A DNA stretch of 64,000 bases, taken from NCBI RefSeq assembly GCF_002245535.1, contig NZ_NKCN01000002.1:1-64000 (forward strand), read 5' to 3'. Origin of the DNA: Mycobacterium lehmannii (GTDB taxonomy: Bacteria; Actinomycetota; Actinomycetes; Mycobacteriales; Mycobacteriaceae). The notes beneath the pieces were generated by a model. That model was not told the DNA's origin. It ran no database searches and was given only the letters and a program-made list of their open reading frames with translations. The position numbers and the translations under genes are program-made. Below, in pieces: positions 55,903 through 64,000 of this stretch (its first letter is position 1; every line of letters starts with the position of its first letter).

Positions 55903-56481
55903 ATGACATTTTCGGGAGAACGTCTCGATGCTGTCGTTGCTGAGGCCGTGGCAGGGAACCGAGACGCGCTCCGGGAGGTACTGGAGACCATTCGTCCGAT
56001 CGTCGTTCGGTACTGCCGGGCGAGGGTAGGGGCGACAGAGCGCAGTGGCCTCTCAGCCGACGACGTTGCGCAGGAGGTTTGCTTGGCCGCCATCACGGCG
56101 CTGCCGCGTTACAAGGATCAGGGACGACCGTTCCTGGCCTTCGTGTACGGCATTGCCGCCCACAAGGTTGCTGACGCGCATCGCGCAGCAGCCAGGAATC
56201 GATCCGACCCGACCGATGTCGTGCCGGAGCGATACTCGCTGGACGCCGGACCCGAGCAGATGGCGCTCGATGCCGAGGCGTCGGCACGCATGAAGAAGCT
56301 CCTGGCGGTGCTTCCCGAGAAGCAGCGCGAGATCTTGATCCTGCGCATCGTCGTCGGGATGAGCGCCGAGGAGACCGCAGAGGCGGTCGGCAGCACGCCG
56401 GGCGCGGTCCGCGTCGCCCAGCACCGTGCGCTGGCGCGACTGAAGTCCGAGATCGTCGCGACGGGGCGTGACTATGCCTGA
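55903..56481 (+). CDS. sigD: ECF-type RNA polymerase sigma factor SigD
   Basis: A 192-residue ECF sigma factor. Region 2 includes LSADDVAQEVCLAAITALPRYKDQGRPFLAFVYGIAAHKVADAHR. Region 4 includes LPEKQREILILRIVVGMSAEETAEAVGSTPGAVRVAQHRALARLK. The ATG at 55903 is chosen because GGAGAGA lies nine bases upstream; an in-frame TTG at 55885 is weaker. A palindrome ACCGGATCCGGT (55860-55871) upstream could be an operator. The stop lies inside the start of rsdA (8-bp overlap). Confidence 0.94.
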   Translation: MTFSGERLDAVVAEAVAGNRDALREVLETIRPIVVRYCRARVGATERSGLSADDVAQEVCLAAITALPRYKDQGRPFLAFVYGIAAHKVADAHRAAARNRSDPTDVVPERYSLDAGPEQMALDAEASARMKKLLAVLPEKQREILILRIVVGMSAEETAEAVGSTPGAVRVAQHRALARLKSEIVATGRDYA

Positions 56482-57625
56482 CTTCGGACGCTGGACTTCC
56501 AACGGGGGAGATCCCTCGCTCAACGAGATCAACCGCACCGATCGGTTCCTCGATGCGCTGGCCACCGCGCAGCCGGTGTACTCGACCGATCCCAGTGAAG
56601 CGGAACTGGCTCAGCTGCTGGAGGGCTGGCGCGACGAGGTCCGCAACGCACCTCTGACCGCGACGGTCACACCGCGCGACGCGGTGCTGGCGCTCGACCG
56701 GGCCGCGGCAACGCGACGGCGTACGCGGACGTCGCTGGCGGTCGTCGGGTCGGCCGCGGCGGCGGTGTTGTGCATCGGCGGCTTCGGCGCGGTGGTCGCA
56801 GGCTCCGGACCGGGTGACTCGCTGTACGGCCTGCGCACCATGCTCTTCGGCGAGCAACAGGACACCCGCGACGACGCAGTCGTCCTGGCCGCGCAGACGC
56901 AGATGGCCGAGGTGCAGCAGCTGATCGACGACGGTCAGTGGCAAGCCGCCCAGGACAAGCTCGAGACGTTGACCACGACCGTGGCGACGGTGAACGACAC
57001 CGTGCGCAAAGAAGAGTTGGTCACGCAGTGGCAGGAGCTGACGGTCAAGGTCGAGGCCCAGGACCCCGCGGCGACCCTGCCGCCGAATGCGCCGCCGCCG
57101 ACCTTCCCCGAGGTCGTGGTGATTCCGAGCGACGGCGCGACCTCGTCGGAGACGACTGTGCCGCCGGGCACCTCTGAGCCGACCAGCACCTCCGAGACGT
57201 CCGCGCCGACCAGCCCGACCACTCCCTCGGCGTCCGCGCCGACGACACCGTCGACGTCGCCATCCGGGAGGCCCTCGCCATCCCCGTCGCCTTCGACGAC
57301 GGCTGCGCCGGGCGCACCGTTACCCACGTCGGTGCCCGGCACTCCGCCGCCGACAGTGAGTGCCACGCCGCAGCCGACGTCGGCTCCGAACTCGCCGACG
57401 GCGCTGCCGACACCGACGGCGCAGCCGACCCCGTCGGCCACGCCACGGCCGACGCCGACGGCGGATACACCGCTGCCGACTCCGAGCACTTCCGTGGTCG
57501 AGCAGCAGGAGGATGAGGTACCGACGGCCGCGCCGACGTCACAGCAATCGACTGTGCAGGCGCCCGCGCCGAGAACGGCCGCTACGACGGTGACCGTCCC
57601 GGATGCGGTCGAGGAACCGAGCTAG
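56474..57625 (+). CDS. rsdA: Anti-sigma-D factor RsdA
   Basis: A 383-residue single-pass membrane protein. The cytosolic N-terminal 75 residues (NEINRTDRFLDALATAQPV to LAQLLEGWRDEVRNAPL) are the conserved SigD-binding segment. A helix at about 80-102 (SLAVVGSAAAAVLCIGGFGAVVAG) crosses the membrane, and a helical extracytoplasmic domain runs to about 200. The rest is a 180-residue Pro/Thr/Ser/Ala-rich region, likely a wall-spanning spacer. In M. tuberculosis RsdA is degraded to free SigD. It overlaps sigD by eight bases, with a GTG two codons earlier as alternative start. Confidence 0.9.
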   Translation: MPDFGRWTSNGGDPSLNEINRTDRFLDALATAQPVYSTDPSEAELAQLLEGWRDEVRNAPLTATVTPRDAVLALDRAAATRRRTRTSLAVVGSAAAAVLCIGGFGAVVAGSGPGDSLYGLRTMLFGEQQDTRDDAVVLAAQTQMAEVQQLIDDGQWQAAQDKLETLTTTVATVNDTVRKEELVTQWQELTVKVEAQDPAATLPPNAPPPTFPEVVVIPSDGATSSETTVPPGTSEPTSTSETSAPTSPTTPSASAPTTPSTSPSGRPSPSPSPSTTAAPGAPLPTSVPGTPPPTVSATPQPTSAPNSPTALPTPTAQPTPSATPRPTPTADTPLPTPSTSVVEQQEDEVPTAAPTSQQSTVQAPAPRTAATTVTVPDAVEEPS

Positions 57626-58030
57626 TCAGCGATAGCCGTCGGATTCCGACGTCGCCTCGTTGAGCGAGGCATCGGCGTAGCCGCGGCAGTAATCCCACGT
57701 CACATAGGCGTCGGGTTCGGGATCGTAGGCGGGCTCGTGCGGGCGCACCGTGCCGTCGACCAGCAGTTGCAGCAGGTTGGCGCGCAGCATGTCCCAGTCG
57801 TGATAGTGGTCCTGCTGGCATTCGTCGCAGCACACGACCAGTCCGCGGATGCCCCTGTGCGCCAGAAGCGCCTCGTATACCGCCAGATCGGCGAGATCAG
57901 CCTCGACCGCGGTCCGCTCCTGCGGGTCCAGCGGCTGGCCCGGCTCGAGCGCGTCGAGGGCGGCCGAAGGGTCGCACGGGTCGTCGGCGAACGGGTCCGG
58001 TGGCAAACCCGGTGGCAGGTGGTCACGCAC
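57626..58030 (-). CDS. DUF5319 protein (Rv3412-like)
   Basis: A 134-residue acidic protein from a GTG at 58030 (VRDHLPPGLPPDPFADDPCDP). The conserved core is RGIRGLVVCCDECQQDHYHDWDMLRANLLQLLVDGTVRPHEPAYDP followed by YVTWDYCRGYADA, with CCxxC plus further Cys/His that could bind a metal. Function unknown. It abuts rsdA tail to tail without a gap and faces guaB2 head to head, the arrangement conserved in mycobacteria as far as I recall. Confidence 0.85.
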   Translation of the reverse strand: MRDHLPPGLPPDPFADDPCDPSAALDALEPGQPLDPQERTAVEADLADLAVYEALLAHRGIRGLVVCCDECQQDHYHDWDMLRANLLQLLVDGTVRPHEPAYDPEPDAYVTWDYCRGYADASLNEATSESDGYR

Positions 58031-58162
58031 GAGTCCACACTACGCAGCGGGGCGGGGATAACGCTAGCCGTCACGCCGACGTCGTCGACGTATCAATAGT
58101 TATGTGCGTCGTGGCACGTGAGACCGGGATGCCGGCCGCTAGCCGATAGGATGGTTTCTTAG

Positions 58163-59761
<1,599 letters not shown>

Positions 59762-59808
59762 CGAGCGCTTGCGCGAGGAACAGAACGTACTGACAGGAGA
59801 AACTGGCC

Positions 59809-60945
59809 ATGCGAGACATGGTTGAGCTCGGCATGGGCAGAACCGCCCGCCGCACCTACGAACTCGACGACGTCAACATCGTGCCGTCGCGGCGCACCCG
59901 GTCGTCGCAGGACGTGTCGACGGCCTGGCAACTGGACGCCTACCGATTCGAGATCCCGGTGGTGGCCCACCCCACCGATGCGCTGGTGTCGCCGGAGTTC
60001 GCGATCGAGATCGGTCGGCTCGGCGGGCTCGGCGTGCTCAACGGCGAAGGCCTGATCGGCAGGCACGCCGACGTCGAAGCCAAGATCGCGCAGGTGATCG
60101 AGGCGGCGGAGAAGGAACCGGAGCCCTCGGCCGCGATCCGACTGCTGCAGCAGTTCCACGCCGCCCCGCTGGACCCGGATCTGCTCGGCGCGTCCGTGGC
60201 GCGCATCCGCGAGGCCGGCGTGACCACCGCGGTGCGCGTCAGCCCGCAGAACGCCCGCGCGCTGACGCCGACACTGCTCGCCGCGGGAATCGACCTGTTG
60301 GTCATTCAGGGCACGATCATCTCCGCCGAGCGGGTTGCCTCCAACGGGGAACCGCTGAACCTCAAGACCTTCATCTCCGAACTCGACGTGCCGGTCGTCG
60401 CGGGCGGCGTCCTCGACCACCGCACCGCGCTGCATCTGATGCGCACCGGTGCGGCCGGCGTCATCGTCGGCTACGGCTCGACCAGCGGCGTGACCACCAG
60501 CGACGAGGTGCTCGGGATCAGCGTCCCGATGGCCACCGCGATCGCCGACGCCGCCGCCGCGCGCCGCGAGTACCTCGACGAGACCGGCGGACGCTACGTC
60601 CACGTCCTGGCCGACGGCGACATGCACACCTCCGGCGATCTGGCGAAAGCCATCGCGTGCGGTGCGGACGCGGTGGTGCTCGGAACTCCGCTGGCGACCT
60701 CGGCCGAAGCGCTGGGCGCAGGCTGGTACTGGCCGGCCGCCGCCGCGCATCCGTCGCTGCCACGGGGTGCGTTCCTGCAAGTCGCAATGGGCGAGCGCCC
60801 GTCGTTGGAACAGGTCCTCACCGGTCCCTCCGACGATCCGTTCGGCTCGTTGAACCTGGTCGGAGGGCTGCGGCGCTCCATGGCCAAGGCCGGTTACTGC
60901 GACCTCAAGGAATTCCAGAAGGTCGGCCTGACCGTCGGGAGCTGA
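59809..60945 (+). CDS. guaB3: GuaB3-family IMP dehydrogenase-related protein
   Basis: A 378-residue barrel protein (MRDMVELGMGRTARRTYELDDVNIVPSRRTR). CBS domains are absent. The loop that carries the catalytic Cys in IMPDH reads GYGSTSGVTTSDEVLG, with no Cys. HVLADGDMHTSGDLAKAIACGADAVVLG and the C-terminal GGLRRSMAKAGYCDLKEFQK are conserved. Sequence of M. tuberculosis GuaB3 is similar in this respect as I recall. Activity on IMP or GMP is therefore doubtful, and a regulatory role is possible. AGGAGAAAC precedes the ATG. Confidence 0.93.
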   Translation: MRDMVELGMGRTARRTYELDDVNIVPSRRTRSSQDVSTAWQLDAYRFEIPVVAHPTDALVSPEFAIEIGRLGGLGVLNGEGLIGRHADVEAKIAQVIEAAEKEPEPSAAIRLLQQFHAAPLDPDLLGASVARIREAGVTTAVRVSPQNARALTPTLLAAGIDLLVIQGTIISAERVASNGEPLNLKTFISELDVPVVAGGVLDHRTALHLMRTGAAGVIVGYGSTSGVTTSDEVLGISVPMATAIADAAAARREYLDETGGRYVHVLADGDMHTSGDLAKAIACGADAVVLGTPLATSAEALGAGWYWPAAAAHPSLPRGAFLQVAMGERPSLEQVLTGPSDDPFGSLNLVGGLRRSMAKAGYCDLKEFQKVGLTVGS

Positions 60946-60969
60946 GTTTTCGCGCCTACCCTGGACGAG

Positions 60970-61176
60970 GTGTTCTTCTTCCTCTTCAGCTACGGCACCA
61001 AACAGAAGCATCTCGGTGCCGGGGAGGTTAGGACCTGCCCCCGCTGCCACAACACCACGCAGTGGTCGCGGGTTCGCGAGTTCAAGCAGTTCTCGCTGTT
61101 CTTCATTCCGGTGGCGCGTTGGAACCGTCGTCAGTTCGAGGTGTGCGGCATCTGCGGCACCGCCGTCGCGGTCTGA
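60970..61176 (+). CDS. Small zinc-ribbon protein
   Basis: A 68-residue protein from a GTG at 60970 (VFFFLFSYGTKQKHLG). Two CxxC pairs (CPRCHNTTQW and CGICGTAVAV) make a zinc ribbon, separated by KQFSLFFIPVARWNRRQFEV, a hydrophobic insert that may touch the membrane. These proteins (zinc-ribbon 15 type) are common beside central metabolic genes and have no known role. It lies 24 bp after guaB3, so it may be cotranscribed. Confidence 0.8.
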   Translation: MFFFLFSYGTKQKHLGAGEVRTCPRCHNTTQWSRVREFKQFSLFFIPVARWNRRQFEVCGICGTAVAV

Positions 61177-61188
61177 CCGACGTGGAAA

Positions 61189-61212
61189 GTTACCCCTCGG
61201 TAACGCCATACT
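61189..61212 (+). promoter_or_regulatory. Operator and promoter candidate of choD
   Basis: GTTACCCCTCGGTAAC (61189-61204) is a perfect inverted repeat with six-base arms and a four-base centre. CATACT (61207-61212) directly after it fits a -10, placing the transcription start at the ATG at 61219. The repeat covers the -10/-35 spacer, the usual place for a repressor. Confidence 0.5.
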
Positions 61213-61218
61213 GGACGC

Positions 61219-62955
61219 ATGGAACCTGACTACGACGTCCTGGTTATCGGTTCGGGGTTCGGCGGCAGCGTCACGGCGCTGCGGCTCACCGAAAAGGGGT
61301 ACCGCGTCGGTGTGCTCGAGGCCGGCAGGCGCTTTGCCGACGAGGACTTCGCCAGGACCTCGTGGAACCTGCGCAAGTTCCTGTGGGCGCCGCAATTGGG
61401 CATGTACGGCATCCAGCGGATTCACCTGCTGCGCAACGTGATGATCCTGGCCGGCGCGGGTGTCGGGGGCGGCTCGCTGAACTACGCCAACACGCTCTAC
61501 GTACCGCCGGACCCGTTTTTCAACGACCCGCAGTGGAAGGACATCACCGACTGGCGCGCGGAGCTCATGCCGCACTACGACCAGGCCCAGCGCATGCTCG
61601 GCGTCGTCACCAACCCGACGTTCACCGACGCCGACCGCGTGGTCAAGCAGGTCGCCGAGGAGATGGGTGTGGGCGACTCGTTCGTGCCGACGCCCGTTGG
61701 CGTCTTCTTCGGCCCGGACGGCACCAAAGCGCCCGGCGAGACCGTGCCCGACCCGTACTTCGGCGGCGCCGGACCGGCGCGCAGGGGATGTATCGAGGTC
61801 GGCGAATGTATGACCGGCTGCCGCCATAACGCCAAGAACACGCTGGTCAAGAACTATCTGTATCTGGCAGAGAAGTTCGGCACGACGATCCACCCGATGA
61901 CCACCGTCACCGGCTTCGAGCAGCGCCCGGACGGGCTGTGGAACGTGCACACCGTCCGGACCGGTCGCTGGGTTCGCAAACAGAAGCGGACCTTCACCGC
62001 GTCGCACGTCGTGCTGGCGGCCGGCACCTGGGGCACGCAGCGGTTGCTGTTCAAGATGCGCGACAAGGGCAAGTTGCCGAACCTGTCCGACAAGCTGGGT
62101 GTGCTGACCCGCACCAACTCCGAATCCATCGTCGGCGCCGGACGATTCGAGGTGTCCGACGACCTCAACCTGACGCACGGCGTGGCGATCACCTCGTCGT
62201 TCCATCCCACCTCCGACACCCACATCGAGCCGGTGCGCTACGGCAAGGGCTCCAACGCCATGGGCCTGCTGCAGACGCTGATGACCGACGGCGACGGCCC
62301 CGAGGGCACCGACACGCCGCGGTGGAAACAGCTGTTCATCAACGCGCGCAAGGATCCTCGCGGCACGGTGCGGTTGCTCAACGTCCGGCGGTGGAGCGAA
62401 CGCACGTTGATCGCACTGGTCATGCAGCACCTCGACAATTCGATCACCACGTTCACCAAGCGCAACAGGCTGGGCATCAGGCGCTATCTGAGCAAACAGG
62501 GCCACGGGGCGCCCAACCCGACGTGGATTCCGGTCGGGAATCGGGTCACCCGCCGGATCGCCGAGAAGATCGACGGCGTCGCGGGCGGCACCTGGGGCGA
62601 GTTGTTCAACATCCCCCTCACCGCGCACTTCCTCGGCGGCGCCGCCATCGGCGACGACGCGCAGCACGGCGTCATCGATCCGTATCACAGGGTGTACGGC
62701 TACCCGACCCTTTCGGTGCACGATGGTGCGTCGATCTCGGCGAATCTCGGTGTCAATCCGTCACTTTCGATCACCGCCCAGGCCGAGCGCGCGGCGTCGC
62801 TGTGGCCGAACAAGGGTGAGCCCGACCTGCGGCCGGAACAGGGACAGCCGTACCGCCGGTTGGCGCCCGTCGCGCCGCAGAACCCGGTCGTTCCGGCCCA
62901 CGCACCCGCTGCGCTGCGCTGGTTGCCGATCCAACCCGTCACCTCGGCTGGTTGA
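61219..62955 (+). CDS. choD: GMC-family oxidoreductase, cholesterol oxidase-like ChoD
   Basis: A 578-residue flavoprotein. The FAD motif is [20 protein letters not shown] (residues 7-26). [20 protein letters not shown] and [25 protein letters not shown] match the GMC cholesterol-oxidase-like subgroup of actinobacteria, and the C-terminal [21 protein letters not shown] and [21 protein letters not shown] block holds the catalytic region. Whether it acts on cholesterol is uncertain, since Rv3409c has been annotated as choD mainly by similarity. No signal peptide. It appears leaderless. Confidence 0.9.
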   Translation: MEPDYDVLVIGSGFGGSVTALRLTEKGYRVGVLEAGRRFADEDFARTSWNLRKFLWAPQLGMYGIQRIHLLRNVMILAGAGVGGGSLNYANTLYVPPDPFFNDPQWKDITDWRAELMPHYDQAQRMLGVVTNPTFTDADRVVKQVAEEMGVGDSFVPTPVGVFFGPDGTKAPGETVPDPYFGGAGPARRGCIEVGECMTGCRHNAKNTLVKNYLYLAEKFGTTIHPMTTVTGFEQRPDGLWNVHTVRTGRWVRKQKRTFTASHVVLAAGTWGTQRLLFKMRDKGKLPNLSDKLGVLTRTNSESIVGAGRFEVSDDLNLTHGVAITSSFHPTSDTHIEPVRYGKGSNAMGLLQTLMTDGDGPEGTDTPRWKQLFINARKDPRGTVRLLNVRRWSERTLIALVMQHLDNSITTFTKRNRLGIRRYLSKQGHGAPNPTWIPVGNRVTRRIAEKIDGVAGGTWGELFNIPLTAHFLGGAAIGDDAQHGVIDPYHRVYGYPTLSVHDGASISANLGVNPSLSITAQAERAASLWPNKGEPDLRPEQGQPYRRLAPVAPQNPVVPAHAPAALRWLPIQPVTSAG

Positions 62956-63049
62956 GAATCGGCCGATTCGGGTAACTAACCCCCGCTTATCGCGACCGCA
63001 CATCCTGCGAGTGAGGGGAGTCGCCGATGCGGACCGCTTATCAAGAGCA

Positions 63050-63685
63050 ATGACCGCACTGAGCGCCGATCTCGGCAAGATGTGCGGGCTGGCGGTCAGT
63101 GCGCTCGAGCGGGCGACGGAAGCACTGCTCGGCGCGGATCTCTCGCTCGCGGAGCAGGTCATCGCCGACCACGAGCACATCATCGAGCTCAACTGGCAAG
63201 CCGAGGAGGCGGCGCTGCGGATCCTCGCGCTGCAACAACCTGTCGCCAGTGACCTACGCAGGGTGGTCGGCTCCATCCACATCGCCGCGGACATCGACCG
63301 GATGGGCGCGCTGGCGGCCCACGTGGCCGGCATCTCGCGGCTTCGGCACCCGGATTGCGCGCTACCTGCCGACGGGCGCGCGAGCTTTGCCGAGATGGGT
63401 GCGCGCGCGGTGCAACTGGCGAAGACGGCACAGGAGGTGCTGCTGTCGCGCGATCCCGACAAGGCAGCGCGGTTGCGCGACGAGGATGACGCCGTCGACG
63501 CCGAGCACCGGCACCTGTTCACGCTGTTGATCGACCACAAGTGGCAGGACGGGGTGTGCTCGGCCGTCGATGTGGCGCTGCTGGGGCGCTACTACGAGCG
63601 GTTCGCCGACCACGCCGTCGAGATCGGCAAGCGCGTGGTGTTCGAGGCGACCGGCGGTCTGCCCGGTCACAAGCAGATCGGTTAG
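63050..63685 (+). CDS. PhoU/PhoY-like phosphate regulator with an N-terminal frame break
   Basis: From the ATG at 63050 the frame gives 211 residues of a PhoU three-helix-bundle repeat: [78 protein letters not shown]. PhoU proteins bind metals and restrain the PhoR-PhoB/PstSCAB pathway. The family start MRTAYxEQL is encoded in another frame: ATG at 63027, [11 protein letters not shown] at 63051. Adding one base after CAA would restore the standard N terminus. A GTG at 63011 is in frame but encodes no PhoU-like residues. Confidence 0.8.
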   Translation: MTALSADLGKMCGLAVSALERATEALLGADLSLAEQVIADHEHIIELNWQAEEAALRILALQQPVASDLRRVVGSIHIAADIDRMGALAAHVAGISRLRHPDCALPADGRASFAEMGARAVQLAKTAQEVLLSRDPDKAARLRDEDDAVDAEHRHLFTLLIDHKWQDGVCSAVDVALLGRYYERFADHAVEIGKRVVFEATGGLPGHKQIG

Positions 63686-63691
63686 CAGGGC

Positions 63692-64000
63692 CTACGTCGG
63701 GCGCCGGCGCACCGGCTCGCGCCCCGGTGGTTGCTGAGGTGTCGGCAGCAGCGGCCGGCAATGGCGAACCGGAACGGTTGTGGGCTGCCGGGAATCCAGA
63801 TGCAGGTCTTCGCCGCCGTGGCGGATCAGCAGTTCGCCCTCCGGGCCGTCACGCAGCGTATAGGTGACCTCGTCGTGATCGGCATCGATAGTGAGGCGAA
63901 AGTTCCTCCACCGCAATCGAAATCGAAGGCGAGAGATCCCGTCGGGCAGTCGGGGGTTGAGCTCGAGTACCCCTTCATCGTCACGGAGCCCGCCGAATCC
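63692..64000 (-). CDS. C-terminal end of a glycoside hydrolase family 65 protein, cut by the window edge
   Basis: The minus-strand frame from the window end to a TAG at 63692 encodes about 102 residues: GFGGLRDDEGVLELNPRLPD, then FRLRWRNFRLTIDADHDEVTYTLRDG, and a poorly conserved Pro/Arg-rich tail. This is the C-terminal beta-sandwich of GH65 enzymes (trehalose, maltose or kojibiose phosphorylases). Position near choD agrees with Rv3401, a GH65 gene. The catalytic barrel lies outside the window, so specificity cannot be judged. It converges on the PhoU-like gene with a 6-bp gap. Confidence 0.75.
   Translation of the reverse strand, partial: GFGGLRDDEGVLELNPRLPDGISRLRFRLRWRNFRLTIDADHDEVTYTLRDGPEGELLIRHGGEDLHLDSRQPTTVPVRHCRPLLPTPQQPPGREPVRRRPT

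Noticed and set aside
57180..57560. The Pro/Thr/Ser repeat region of rsdA as a tandem DNA repeat or a frameshifted separate gene.
   Set aside because: The repeats are degenerate at the DNA level and stay in frame with RsdA. The M. tuberculosis protein also has such a tail.

Overview
The window is high-GC actinobacterial DNA and almost certainly comes from a mycobacterium, probably an environmental or fast-growing Mycolicibacterium. The evidence is a complete ESX-4 type VII secretion locus, a GroEL1 with a histidine-rich tail, whiB3, sigD with its anti-sigma factor, F420-type luciferase-like oxidoreductases, cutinase-like esterases, guaB2-guaB3 and a choD-type GMC oxidoreductase. From memory, the gene order infA to choD follows the M. 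tuberculosis Rv3462c-Rv3409c block. The species cannot be named from sequence reading alone.

Layout. 1-7000: the tail of an unknown protein, two tandem LLM oxidoreductases, a two-gene signalling operon (a receiver/thioredoxin-reductase-like flavoprotein and a cNMP-fold histidine kinase), a START-fold remnant and an alpha/beta hydrolase. 7000-11800: the translation cluster infA-rpmJ-rpsM-rpsK-rpsD-rpoA-rplQ-truA. 11800-15700: three tandem cutinase-like proteins and a divergent EamA exporter/CGNR regulator pair. 15700-25500: ESX-4 (eccB4, mycP4, eccD4, eccC4, a type VII-associated protein, esxU, esxT). 25500-31600: an excalibur protein, rplM-rpsI, an inserted-looking segment with an exported protein, glmM and two ESX-like proteins. 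31600-36000: a small CxxC protein, an Insig-like membrane protein, a DEAD-box helicase, an LLM oxidoreductase and a hydrolase. 36000-46500: glmS, hydrolase, nnr, gadB, then alr-hydrolase-tsaE-tsaB-rimI-tsaD. 46500-54400: CIRCE-groES-groEL1, a membrane adenylate cyclase, an MFS transporter with nagA, and a class I DAHP synthase behind a putative aromatic leader peptide. 54400-64000: whiB3, a TPR-like protein, sigD-rsdA, a DUF5319 protein, guaB2-guaB3, a zinc ribbon protein, choD, a PhoU-like gene with a 5' frame problem, and the end of a GH65 hydrolase.

Themes. Translation and tRNA modification genes (ribosomal proteins, truA, tsaBDE) sit with cell-wall precursor genes (glmS, glmM, alr, nagA) and stress or redox regulators (whiB3, sigD, GroEL1, the receiver-flavoprotein operon). 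The most notable points are: a 24-codon leader ORF with Tyr-Trp-Arg-Phe codons directly before DAHP synthase; a thioredoxin-reductase-like flavoprotein fused to a receiver domain that has lost the CxxC redox pair and is cotranscribed with a histidine kinase; a candidate bacterial Insig homologue; a one-base disruption at the start of phoU; and exact 21-bp direct repeats flanking an exported-protein segment between rpsI and glmM. All calls come from reading the sequence; no database search was run.
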